DNA from: Chitinophagaceae bacterium
Lineage (GTDB): Bacteria > Bacteroidota > Bacteroidia > Chitinophagales > Chitinophagaceae
Length of the DNA stretch: 50,191 bases
NCBI GenBank assembly: GCA_947447465.1
Contig: CANFKE010000032.1
Coordinates: forward strand, 1-50,191
Direction of reading: 5' to 3'
The notes beneath the pieces were generated by a model. It saw only the letters and a program-made list of their open reading frames with translations, ran no database searches and had not been told where the DNA came from. A program made the position numbers and the translations under genes. Positions 15,474 to 23,122 of this stretch are shown piece after piece (the stretch's first letter is position 1; each line of letters begins with the position of its first letter).

Positions 15474-16232
15474 ATGAGTGCAATCATACAAGTAAAAGAT
15501 CTGGTAAAGTCGTACGGCGATTTTGAAGCGGTGAAAGGCATCAGTTTCGAAGTGATGGAAGGGGAGATCTTCGGGTTGCTGGGACCTAATGGTGCCGGCA
15601 AGACCACAACGCTGGAGATCATAGAGACCCTGCGCCAAAAAACAAGCGGACAGGTGATAGTAGATGGAATCGATCTGGATAAAGATCCGCAAGCCATTAA
15701 AAATATCATCGGTGTTCAGCTTCAGGCGGCCGGTTACTATCCCAGTCTAAATCTGAAGCAGATCATTGATCTTTTTGCCGGGCTATACAACCGGAGCGTG
15801 GACCCTATGGCTTTGTTGGATACTGTAAATCTGAGAGATAAGGCAAAGAACAGCTATAAAGAACTTTCCGGCGGACAAAAGCAACGATTTTCCATTGCTA
15901 CTACACTGATCAATGAGCCTAAGATCATATTCCTGGATGAACCTACTACCGGCTTAGATCCTCAGGCACGCCGAAACCTGTGGGACCTCATCAAACAATT
16001 GCGTGATCGTGGTTGTACTGTGGTCATCACCACACACTATATGGATGAAGCCGAAGTACTGTGCGAGCGCGTAGCCATAATAGACAGTGGTAAGATCATT
16101 GCCCTCAGCACCCCTAATGAATTGATCGATAAGTTGCTTGACTCCGGCTTTAAACGAGAAAAAGAAGTGAAAGGAGCTAATCTGGAAGATGTATTTCTGA
16201 ATATGACGGGCAAAGAGTGGAGGGAAGGGTAG
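15474..16232 (+). CDS. ABC transporter ATP-binding protein (ABC-2 / drug-export type)
   Basis: A 252-residue ATPase of the CcmA/DrrA-like type that powers ABC-2 exporters. Walker A is GPNGAGKTTT (about 37-46), the signature is LSGGQKQR, Walker B is IIFLDEPTTG and the H-loop is TTHYMDEAE. The short C-terminal tail (ANLEDVFLNMTGKEW) is typical of DrrA-type subunits. No permease gene lies next to it: the upstream neighbour is the divergent heptose operon and the downstream one is the convergent NmrA gene, with a terminator directly after. The membrane partner must therefore be encoded elsewhere. Substrate unknown. The intergenic space upstream has no clear promoter match. Confidence 0.92.
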   Translation: MSAIIQVKDLVKSYGDFEAVKGISFEVMEGEIFGLLGPNGAGKTTTLEIIETLRQKTSGQVIVDGIDLDKDPQAIKNIIGVQLQAAGYYPSLNLKQIIDLFAGLYNRSVDPMALLDTVNLRDKAKNSYKELSGGQKQRFSIATTLINEPKIIFLDEPTTGLDPQARRNLWDLIKQLRDRGCTVVITTHYMDEAEVLCERVAIIDSGKIIALSTPNELIDKLLDSGFKREKEVKGANLEDVFLNMTGKEWREG

Positions 16233-16251
16233 AGGTTTTATATATAAATAT

Positions 16252-16281
16252 AAAGAGCGCATCCTGTAGAATGCGCTCTTT
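16252..16281. terminator. Bidirectional hairpin terminator
   Basis: A perfect 11-bp stem, AAAGAGCGCAT / ATGCGCTCTTT, with an 8-base loop between the convergent genes ending at 16232 and 16300. The outer A/T pairs give T-ends on both strands. Confidence 0.85.
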
Positions 16282-16299
16282 GTCTTTCAGAAGGTTCAA

Positions 16300-17187
16300 T
16301 TATGCATGGGCAAAAGCTGCTGCAAATTCCTGAGCAAAATCGGCCAATTTTGTAGCGCTTGCTACCGGTTGGTGGTGTATATAATCTGCTGTCATTTTTC
16401 CGGTTGCCATCGCGTCACCCATTTCTACATATTTATTAGCTATCTCAGCAGGCATACCGGCCTGTAGCATGCCATTCAATGCATCTTCATTTTTAAAGTT
16501 TACCCATGGCAGTTCAGGTTGGCCAATGGCAGCGCCTATAGTTGCTGCTATTTCACTTGTGGTAGGTTCATCGCTCATTACATACCTGATGCTCTTGCCG
16601 GTAAATGTGGGTGATAATAATTCTTCAGCTGCTGCGGTAGCTATGTCGTTGGGATGTACCATCACCATTTTGGTATTTTCACCATAGTTGCCACCCATTA
16701 TTCCCATGTGCTTGATCATGCCTATGTTAGCATACAGGTTGGTGAAAAAGAATCCCGGGCGCAGATGTTTAATGTCCACACCTTCCAGTTGATTCAGTTC
16801 CTGCTCTACGTAATAAAGCCCGCTTACCGGTCCGCAGCCTTCAGGCATGTGTGCGCCTATACTGCTCAGGTTCACTACTTTCTTTACTCCTGCTGCTTTT
16901 ATTGCGGCTGAGTAATTTTTACCTATTCCATGTATATAGCCTACCCAGTTGGTAGCAGTCATATTAGGTGGCACCATGGTGTAGATGGCATCCGCTCCCG
17001 CAAATGCATGTGTAAGAAATGTAATGTCTTCTACCGAGCCGATGGCCGCTTTAGCGCCCAATGCTTCAATTTCTTGTTGTTTTTCTGCTTTACTGCTGAT
17101 GACGGTGATGTCATTGCCTGCTTTTACTAAATGTTGAGTCAGCGGTTTGCTGATGTTTCCAAGTGAACCTGTGATAACGTATTTCAT
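16300..17187 (-). CDS. NmrA-like NAD(P)-binding protein, HxlR-controlled
   Basis: A 295-residue Rossmann-fold protein of the atypical SDR / NmrA group. The ATG at 17187 is used because it begins the fold directly (MKYVITGSLGNISKPL, the dinucleotide loop in a GxxGxxS variant). A longer in-frame start lies in the promoter region. VVNLSSIGAH and the absence of the canonical Tyr-x3-Lys pair suggest either a redox sensor or a quinone/NADPH-dependent reductase of the QorB/azoreductase-like kind. Divergent HxlR regulators commonly control such genes in response to electrophiles such as quinones. Its -7 element (17211-17218) overlaps the hxlR promoter. It shares a bidirectional terminator with the ABC ATPase gene. 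Confidence 0.88.
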   Translation of the reverse strand: MKYVITGSLGNISKPLTQHLVKAGNDITVISSKAEKQQEIEALGAKAAIGSVEDITFLTHAFAGADAIYTMVPPNMTATNWVGYIHGIGKNYSAAIKAAGVKKVVNLSSIGAHMPEGCGPVSGLYYVEQELNQLEGVDIKHLRPGFFFTNLYANIGMIKHMGIMGGNYGENTKMVMVHPNDIATAAAEELLSPTFTGKSIRYVMSDEPTTSEIAATIGAAIGQPELPWVNFKNEDALNGMLQAGMPAEIANKYVEMGDAMATGKMTADYIHHQPVASATKLADFAQEFAAAFAHA

Positions 17188-17193
17188 ATTGTT

Positions 17194-17224
17194 TTTGTTT
17201 TTTGTTGACACAAAGGTATATTTG
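17194..17224 (+). promoter_or_regulatory. Bacteroidota promoter of the hxlR-type gene (TTTG-N19-TATATTTG)
   Basis: TTTG at 17194-17197 and TATATTTG at 17217-17224, separated by exactly 19 bases, match the Bacteroidota consensus at both elements. This is one of the best promoters in the window. Confidence 0.75.
17211..17218 (-). promoter_or_regulatory. Opposing -7 element (TACCTTTG) for the NmrA-like gene
   Basis: On the minus strand 17218-17211 reads TACCTTTG, a perfect TAnnTTTG. It overlaps the plus-strand -7 element by two bases (17217-17218). The two promoters therefore cannot easily be occupied together. Confidence 0.6.
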
Positions 17225-17225
17225 T

Positions 17226-17261
17226 ACATACTTTTTAACTAGTACCTACCAAAAAGTATGT
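17226..17261. promoter_or_regulatory. Probable HxlR operator: 11-bp inverted repeat
   Basis: ACATACTTTTT (17226-17236) and AAAAAGTATGT (17251-17261) are perfect inverted arms around a 14-base centre. The palindrome ACTAGT lies near the start of that centre (17238-17243). A smaller symmetric site, TACT-N8-AGTA (17229-17244), lies partly inside; it resembles the TACT...AGTA boxes bound by HxlR/YodB regulators. The site starts just after the hxlR -7 element and reaches the start codon region, so a bound dimer should block hxlR transcription and probably its partner. Confidence 0.7.
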
Positions 17262-17268
17262 GTCAATT

Positions 17269-17622
17269 ATGTATGAAGCCAAAGAATCATCAACCAACCA
17301 ACTGAACCTGAGCACTGCGCTGAACAGATGCCCGGTAACATATACACTGCATAAAATAGGTGGGCGCTGGAAGCCATTGATCATTTACCATCTTACAGGT
17401 GGTCCGCTGAGATATGGAGAATTAAAAAGGGCGATACCTGCCATAACAGAAAAAATGCTCATTCAACATTTGAAAGAGTTGGAAGCAGATGGTTTGGTAG
17501 ATCGTAAAGCAATGCCGGTCGTGCCTCCGCATGTTACTTACAGTCTATCTGAATCAGGACTTACACTGGCGCCTGTGTTACAGGCAATGGCTGAGTGGGG
17601 TATGCACCACTCAAAAGCATAA
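17269..17622 (+). CDS. HxlR-family transcriptional regulator
   Basis: A 117-residue winged-helix repressor/activator of the HxlR (MarR-related) family. The core is complete: CPVTYTLHKIGGRWKPLIIYHL at the N-terminus, then GPLRYGELKRAI and ITEKMLIQHLKELEADGLVDR (recognition helix region), and PPHVTYSLSESG in the wing. The Cys in the NRCPV segment is at the position of the redox-sensing Cys of YodB/HypR-type members. A GTG at 17260 is also possible but lies inside the operator arm, so the ATG at 17269 is preferred. It is divergent from the NmrA-like gene it probably controls, and probably represses itself through the palindrome at 17226-17261. Confidence 0.93.
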   Translation: MYEAKESSTNQLNLSTALNRCPVTYTLHKIGGRWKPLIIYHLTGGPLRYGELKRAIPAITEKMLIQHLKELEADGLVDRKAMPVVPPHVTYSLSESGLTLAPVLQAMAEWGMHHSKA

Positions 17623-17694
17623 GAAAGGAATACAATGGCGATATTTAATTTGAAAATTAGGCCACTACAGACCTCATAAAATGGTAATCTGATG

Positions 17695-17702
17695 TATTTT
17701 TG
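17695..17702 (+). promoter_or_regulatory. Candidate -7 element (TATTTTTG) with long leader
   Basis: TATTTTTG fits TAnnTTTG but lies 178 bases before the ATG at 17881, implying a leader of ~170 nt. The leader is AT-rich and holds the palindrome TCTTGCAAGA near 17821; I recognise no riboswitch. A downstream promoter using TATCTTGC near 17818 is an alternative. No gene is seen in 17623-17880. Confidence 0.35.
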
Positions 17703-17880
17703 GACAAATTATTATGTTTTTTTGCAAAAAATGTTGGGTTTAGACCAACCTTTGAATGTTTAATGCTGTCTAAATATGTACGAGGAGATAAATTTTTATT
17801 AAATCATAAAAGTTTTTCTATCTTGCAAGACAGAAATTATCCGAATATAACATCATACATCCCTAAAAAAAGGATTAATT

Positions 17881-20391
17881 ATGAAATACAATCGCTACGC
17901 TCTCACATTACTCTGCGGCATACTTTTATGCTGCTTCAGTAACAGATCACTGGCACAGATAGGAATCACTCCTGATCCTACGACCTGTAGTGATACTGCT
18001 GTTACATTACATGGTGCATTGTTAGGTACATTGCCAACTGCAGCAGGTATCACTACCGATGATAACTATTCAGGTATCATCAACATAGGATTCAATTTCG
18101 ACTTCTATGGTAATACCTATTCAAGTTTGTTCATAGGTGGTAATGGTATATTGACATTCGGAACAGGTTTGGCAGGTGCATATTGCCCATGGTCAATATC
18201 GGCTCCCATCGCTACAAATGTGAATTGCAGAAATAGTATATGTGGTGCATACTCAGATATTTGCGTATCATGCGCAACTCCGGGTGGTACTATTACTTAT
18301 TCTACTATCGGTACTGCACCTTACAGAAAGTTTGTAGCTACATGGTGTCGTACCATCATGTATAGCTGTACTTCTCAGTGGGAAACTTTCCAGATCATAT
18401 TATATGAAACAACTAATGTTGTTGAGTCGCACATTGCGCACAGAACATCTGCGGGTTGCACATGGAATGGTCCTTATTGCATAGTAGGTGTAGCCAACTC
18501 AACAGGTACAGCAGCTACTGCTGCTCCGGGCAGAGACTTCCCTACTATCTGGTCTGCTCTTAACGAAGCATGGCGCTTTACGCCATCAGGAACACCTACC
18601 AGCAGCTATGTTTGTTCTTCAATTCCTTTCGCTTCAATTCCTTATGCATCATCAACTATTTATTGGTATGACAGTACTACAGGTGTATTGGTAGGTACTG
18701 GTCCAACAGTTTCTGTTCATCCTACAGTACCAACTACTTATGTAGCAAAAGCTGTTGGTTGCGATGATACTACCCGTGCATATATTCATGTAATGCCTGT
18801 TTCCGCTTCAGGTGGTGGACAGCCGGTGCATATCACTACACTTACACATACAAACCCTACAGATTGCGGTAAATGTGACGGAACAGTTAAGTTGATAGGT
18901 GTTAACCCTGGTTTTGCTGATACTATATTCTATTCTATAGGTGGTGTACCACAACCGGTAATAGTACAAACTTCATTGTCTGATAGCTCATTGACCATCA
19001 CCGGTCTGTGTGCAGGTAATTATGATTATTTCTATGTGAAGCAAGGTGCTTGTATTTCTAACGCAATACCGGTAACACTTGTGAATCCTGTATTGACTGC
19101 TAATTTCAGCTTCGTAACACATTTGGGTTGTGCAGGTGATAGCATCATAATAACTAACTCTTCTACTTCAATAGATACTACAGGCCCAACACCTGTTTCA
19201 ACATCTACATATACCTCAGTATTTAGTTATGGTGATGGTGGTATAGACAGTTCTAGTTCATTATATAGTCCTACGCACGTTTACACAGCACCGGGTACAT
19301 ATAATATCAGCTTGTTCTGGCACAATGCTTACGGTTGCTCTTCAGTAGCTACATTGCCTGTAACATTGGGTCACCCTATATCATCAGTGTTCACGCCTTC
19401 TGCTAATTCAGTTTGTCTGGGTGTGCCGGTGTCATTCACCAACTCATCAGTGGGTACAGGTGCTACTTACTACTGGACATTCGGAGATGGTGCTACATCT
19501 ACAGACATGAACCCTAACCACAGCTATGCTGCTCCGGGTACATACAATGTAGTGTTGACTGTAACTGACTTCGTACCTTGTACTGCTGCATCAAGCACTT
19601 CTCTCGATGTGATCTCTATTACTACACGTACAGATTTCCACGATACTATCGTATGCTTGAGATTGCCTTTGCAGATCGAATCTTATACAGATGTTATTCC
19701 TTCATCTCTGACAAACATCACTTATCAGTGGATGCCGGGTACTAACTTGTCTGATCCAACAATTCCTAATCCTACATTCACGGGTGTTGGTGACTACACC
19801 TATACACTTACTGCAACTGTATTGCCGATAGGATGTACTGCATCTGATGTAATGACGATCCACTCGAAGCCTCCGATCATTCTTACTCATGTAACTGTAG
19901 ATCAGGTAATACCTATCGGTGGTAGCATACAGTTGAATGCAGATAGCGCATGGATCTATGTATGGACTCCGAACGATGGTTCTTTGTCTAATCCAAATAT
20001 CAATAATCCGATCGCTACACCGATAGATTCAGTTACTACTTACATGGTAGTGGGTATGTCTCCTTATGGTTGCCGCGACTCAGCTTATGTGACCATCAGA
20101 GTTGACCCAACCGTTACTGAATTCATCCCTGAAGCATTCACTCCTAACGGAGACGGTCTGAATGATGTATTCAGAGTGTTCAACCTGGGTTACTACCAGA
20201 AATTGGTTGACTTCAGAATATACAACCGTTGGGGACATGAAGTGTACCACTCTATCAATCCTAAGCAAGGATGGGATGGTACTCTGAATGGTGTTCCGCA
20301 GGATATGGGTACCTACTATTATCAGGTTATCGTTGCAAACCCTGATGGTAAGCAGAAATCTCTGAACGGAAGTGTTACTTTGATCAGATAA
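17881..20391 (+). CDS. T9SS-secreted surface protein with PKD domains and CHU_C (gliding motility-associated) C-terminus
   Basis: An 836-residue exported protein. The signal peptide ends SNRSLA before QIGITP. The N-terminal ~200 residues form a Cys-rich nidogen-like domain (IGFNFDFYGNTYSSLFIGGN, with many paired Cys between 100 and 190). Two PKD-type repeats follow, seen by SYGDGGIDSSSS and WTFGDGATSTDMNPNHSY, each ending in a PGTYN strand. The last ~90 residues are the CHU_C/TIGR04131-type sorting domain (FIPEAFTPNGDGLNDVFRVF, IYNRWGHEVYHS, GTYYYQVIVANPDGK), which directs secretion through the type IX system. Probable role is an adhesin or cell-surface filament part. Codons favour T/A endings more than neighbours do, consistent with high expression. 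A strong terminator follows. Confidence 0.92.
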   Translation: MKYNRYALTLLCGILLCCFSNRSLAQIGITPDPTTCSDTAVTLHGALLGTLPTAAGITTDDNYSGIINIGFNFDFYGNTYSSLFIGGNGILTFGTGLAGAYCPWSISAPIATNVNCRNSICGAYSDICVSCATPGGTITYSTIGTAPYRKFVATWCRTIMYSCTSQWETFQIILYETTNVVESHIAHRTSAGCTWNGPYCIVGVANSTGTAATAAPGRDFPTIWSALNEAWRFTPSGTPTSSYVCSSIPFASIPYASSTIYWYDSTTGVLVGTGPTVSVHPTVPTTYVAKAVGCDDTTRAYIHVMPVSASGGGQPVHITTLTHTNPTDCGKCDGTVKLIGVNPGFADTIFYSIGGVPQPVIVQTSLSDSSLTITGLCAGNYDYFYVKQGACISNAIPVTLVNPVLTANFSFVTHLGCAGDSIIITNSSTSIDTTGPTPVSTSTYTSVFSYGDGGIDSSSSLYSPTHVYTAPGTYNISLFWHNAYGCSSVATLPVTLGHPISSVFTPSANSVCLGVPVSFTNSSVGTGATYYWTFGDGATSTDMNPNHSYAAPGTYNVVLTVTDFVPCTAASSTSLDVISITTRTDFHDTIVCLRLPLQIESYTDVIPSSLTNITYQWMPGTNLSDPTIPNPTFTGVGDYTYTLTATVLPIGCTASDVMTIHSKPPIILTHVTVDQVIPIGGSIQLNADSAWIYVWTPNDGSLSNPNINNPIATPIDSVTTYMVVGMSPYGCRDSAYVTIRVDPTVTEFIPEAFTPNGDGLNDVFRVFNLGYYQKLVDFRIYNRWGHEVYHSINPKQGWDGTLNGVPQDMGTYYYQVIVANPDGKQKSLNGSVTLIR

Positions 20392-20405
20392 CATTCAAGA
20401 TATAA

Positions 20406-20448
20406 AGGCAAAAAAGCCATCTCGGAAGAGATGGCTTTTTTTATGCCT
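20406..20448 (+). terminator. Strong hairpin terminator
   Basis: A perfect 13-bp stem, AAAAAGCCATCTC / GAGATGGCTTTTT, with GGAA loop and a following TT. Outer AGGCA/TGCCT can pair as well. It lies just after the surface-protein stop at 20391 and before the convergent gene end at 20464. Confidence 0.9.
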
Positions 20449-20463
20449 GACTGCAACTGAGCA

Positions 20464-21267
20464 TCAGAAATTAACGGTGATCACGCTATAGTTCATACCC
20501 TTGTCGGTAGCTATGTCGAATTCAAAGGCACTGGTTGCGGAACCGTGATTGATGGCGATCTCCATAAAACCGATACTATTGAAACGGCATAATAGTTCTC
20601 CTTCGGCAACATCATTATAATGATCACTAATGGCGGTGATCTCTTTCTCCCGCGGCAGTTTTATGCTGAAAGGGCCATCACCGATCAACTCATCAAATCG
20701 TTCTTTGGTAAAGTCTATGACAATGTTGCCATATCGGTCTATATGTAAAACAGTGCAGTCGAGACGAGCCCCGATAGGTTTCTGCATCATGATCTGTGCT
20801 ACTTCTTTTACCAGAAACCGGCTGAAGTAATTGTTGACATCACGGTCTTCCCTGATAACAGATATCACCTGATCGGCATATCCGATCCACTGCGCCATAC
20901 TTACCGATCCGCTGAACTCCCGGCACAACCATACTTCCTGTGGTTGTCCGCCAAATGCAAGGGAGAGGATACCATTATCGGGGGCAAGAAAATAATGTCC
21001 GCCTGCTTTACACAATAGCATTCTGTGTCGTTCGCCAAATAATACATCTATAAGTAAAAGATGGACTGTGCCTGCAGGAAAGTGTTGGAATGCCAATCTA
21101 GATAAATAGGAGGCCTGCTGCAGATTATATGGAGTGATACGATGAGACAGATCCAATACCTGTGTGCCGTTACCTGTCAGTAACACTTTTGCATTACTGA
21201 TGGCCGGGTGATTGGTACCCAGATCGGAGAGTAAAGTGATAACAGGAATAGACGGCACAGCGTACAA
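20464..21267 (-). CDS. DUF62 family protein, diverged SAM hydrolase/hydroxide adenosyltransferase-like
   Basis: A 267-residue protein of the SAM hydrolase fold. The N-terminal strand ITLLSDLGTN matches the family's ITLLTDFG but lacks the following D-x-YVG. HLLLIDVLFGERHR replaces the usual VDPGVGTxRR: the Asp is kept but the catalytic Arg position appears to be His. APDNGILSLAFG and HIDRYGNIVIDF retain the core DNG and the FGN-like motif as YGN. Canonical members hydrolyse S-adenosylmethionine to adenosine and methionine. This copy may have changed activity or be a paralogue with another role. It is monocistronic, with a -7 element at 21301-21308 and convergent with the surface-protein gene. 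Confidence 0.8.
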   Translation of the reverse strand: MYAVPSIPVITLLSDLGTNHPAISNAKVLLTGNGTQVLDLSHRITPYNLQQASYLSRLAFQHFPAGTVHLLLIDVLFGERHRMLLCKAGGHYFLAPDNGILSLAFGGQPQEVWLCREFSGSVSMAQWIGYADQVISVIREDRDVNNYFSRFLVKEVAQIMMQKPIGARLDCTVLHIDRYGNIVIDFTKERFDELIGDGPFSIKLPREKEITAISDHYNDVAEGELLCRFNSIGFMEIAINHGSATSAFEFDIATDKGMNYSVITVNF

Positions 21268-21300
21268 ATTGATCCGGTAGCGTTACTACTTCCGGTATTC

Positions 21301-21308
21301 CAAAATTA
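21301..21308 (-). promoter_or_regulatory. Candidate -7 element (TAATTTTG) for the DUF62 gene
   Basis: On the minus strand TAATTTTG fits TAnnTTTG, 33 bases before the ATG at 21267. No -33 TTG is seen at the expected spacing. Confidence 0.45.
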
Positions 21309-21456
21309 GGTTTATCTATTGCATTTTGGAAATAATGCAGAGTATATATACGGCAGGTCAATAAAGATTGTTAATTGATGAACATATGCCCAACTTTTTA
21401 GGAAAACTAGCTGTCTATAATATAAATAATATTTATCTTGCAGTAAATAATCAATT

Positions 21457-21963
21457 ATGAAACAGATCATTTCCTTAGCTTTCATCATGTTGCTGACTAT
21501 CACGGGAACATTTGCAAAAGACCGTGTAAGTAAACATACTACAGTAAAGAACGAATTAATGAAAGTTACTTATGGCCAACCATCAAAGAAGGGTAGGGTC
21601 ATTTTTTCTAAAGACGGACTTGCTCCCTTTGGTCAGGTATGGCGCACAGGTGCTGACGAGGCTACAGAGATCACAGTTAACAAAGATTGTACTTTTGCAG
21701 GCCAGCCATTGAAGGCAGGTACTTACACATTGTTCACCATTCCTTACCATGGTGAGTGGAAGATCATCCTTAACAGCAAATTAGGTCAGTGGGGCTCATT
21801 TGATTATGAGAACGTAAAGAACCAGAATGTATTGGAAAGCACTTCACTTGTGAAATTGCTCGATCAGCCGGTAGAAACATTCACTATCACTTTACAGAAA
21901 GATGGTTTCTTAATGGCATGGGATCAGACTTCGGTTTTTGTTTCAGTTAAGCCTGTACAGTAA
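21457..21963 (+). CDS. DUF2911 family exported protein
   Basis: A 168-residue protein with a signal peptide (MKQIISLAFIMLLTITGTFA) and then KDRVSK, one of few exported proteins here without Gln after the cleavage site. DUF2911 signatures are clear: VTYGQPSKKGR, FGQVWRTGADEATEI, GQPLKAGTYTLFTIP and GEWKIILNSKLGQWG. The family is widespread in Bacteroidota as periplasmic or secreted beta-rich proteins, sometimes fused to TPR domains. Its biochemical role is unknown. Single gene between divergent DUF62 and convergent glycosyltransferase, with a good terminator at 21985-22011. The upstream region holds TATCTTGC, an imperfect -7 match also seen before the surface-protein gene at 17881. Confidence 0.92.
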   Translation: MKQIISLAFIMLLTITGTFAKDRVSKHTTVKNELMKVTYGQPSKKGRVIFSKDGLAPFGQVWRTGADEATEITVNKDCTFAGQPLKAGTYTLFTIPYHGEWKIILNSKLGQWGSFDYENVKNQNVLESTSLVKLLDQPVETFTITLQKDGFLMAWDQTSVFVSVKPVQ

Positions 21964-21984
21964 TATCATTCAATATCATATCAT

Positions 21985-22011
21985 TTAAAGGCCCTCTTGC
22001 AGGGCCTTTAA
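21985..22011. terminator. Bidirectional hairpin terminator
   Basis: A perfect 11-bp stem, TTAAAGGCCCT / AGGGCCTTTAA, with 5-base loop CTTGC and TTTT following on the plus strand. It separates convergent genes ending at 21963 and 22028. Confidence 0.88.
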
Positions 22012-22027
22012 TTTTCTGGGTATATCT

Positions 22028-23059
22028 CTATTTATTGATATTGCTGATCAGTGTATGACAATATTGTGCCATGCTGAACTCTGCTACAGTTGCCTGTGCT
22101 TGCCGCGACAGCTTGTAATATTCATCATCTGAACTATTGGCAAGTAGAGTGATACGGTCAGCAAATTCCGCAGCACTATTGCAGGTATAGCCATTGATAC
22201 CATCTTTCAGAAATACGTTGTTCTCGCCGGTACCGCTTGCCAGTACTGGAACCCCGCAAGACATATATTGCTTCAGTTTGAATGCCGATTTAGCTCTGTT
22301 GATCTCTGTGTCGAGCAATGGAGCGATACCTGCATCGAATGTGGAGATAGCCTGATAAACAGTATGTTCATTCTGCCAGTCGATACCTTCAGGTATCTCG
22401 ATCGTAACATGTGGCAAGGATCTGAAATAGTCATGCAGTTCTGTAAAATGTGCCTCTTTTACCACACCCATCAATACCAGTTTTACAGGGAATGAGATCA
22501 TGGACAATGCCGGAAAGAATAGTTGTAGCAGGCTCTCTCGGTGGGCATTGTAATAGCCTATCCAGCCAATAGTGAATACTTTGTTCCTTTCAGATCTGAT
22601 GCAGTTGTGTGCGATAACGGGTGAGGTGAGTATAAATACATTGGGATTGTGCCGGGCTGTAAAATCTGCAAGGGATCGGCTGCCGGCGGCGCACTGGGTC
22701 ACATGCCTCATGAAGTACAGAATTGAACCGGGAGGAAACTTCAGATAGTCCGCATCGTCAATATCATAGAGTGTTCGCCCGGATCTTATGCGCAATAATA
22801 TTTTTAATGCGGTAGCATATAGTCTGCGGGTATGTATCTTTTCAAAGACGATGACAGAGTTCTTCTTTCGAAGAAAGAGTATGGAACAATACACCTTTAA
22901 GAAACGGTAAATAGTTGCAGGGCGAAAACCCGGATAGACAATGTCATAGCTGATGTCATGATCTGCGCTTAATTGCTGCAATGCATACTTTGCCCTGTAT
23001 CTTACACTCGGTTCTTCGGTGCCGAAGTAGGCAAACCAATAGATATGTTCGGTCAACAT
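22028..23059 (-). CDS. Glycosyltransferase, GT-B fold
   Basis: A 343-residue soluble glycosyltransferase. The N-terminal domain has RYRAKYALQQL, VIVFEKIHTRRLY and LYDIDDADYLKFP, a motif pattern typical of Bacteroidota GT4-like enzymes in surface polysaccharide loci. The donor domain begins VFTIGWIGYYNAHRESL and carries FDAGIAPLLDTEINRAKSAFKLKQYMSCGVPVLASGTGEN. Here an Asp/Glu-Lys-Lys-Tyr-Met cluster replaces the usual E-x7-E. Donor and acceptor are unknown. It is not in an operon with the other glycosyltransferases of the window. The start codon at 23059 lies about 30 bases from an imperfect promoter (TACTTTG on the minus strand). Confidence 0.82.
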   Translation of the reverse strand: MLTEHIYWFAYFGTEEPSVRYRAKYALQQLSADHDISYDIVYPGFRPATIYRFLKVYCSILFLRKKNSVIVFEKIHTRRLYATALKILLRIRSGRTLYDIDDADYLKFPPGSILYFMRHVTQCAAGSRSLADFTARHNPNVFILTSPVIAHNCIRSERNKVFTIGWIGYYNAHRESLLQLFFPALSMISFPVKLVLMGVVKEAHFTELHDYFRSLPHVTIEIPEGIDWQNEHTVYQAISTFDAGIAPLLDTEINRAKSAFKLKQYMSCGVPVLASGTGENNVFLKDGINGYTCNSAAEFADRITLLANSSDDEYYKLSRQAQATVAEFSMAQYCHTLISNINK

Positions 23060-23122
23060 TGATAGGGTATTAGTCCTGCCAAAGTAGTAAAATATATCAT
23101 TGGTAGCGCATGCAATTCGCCA

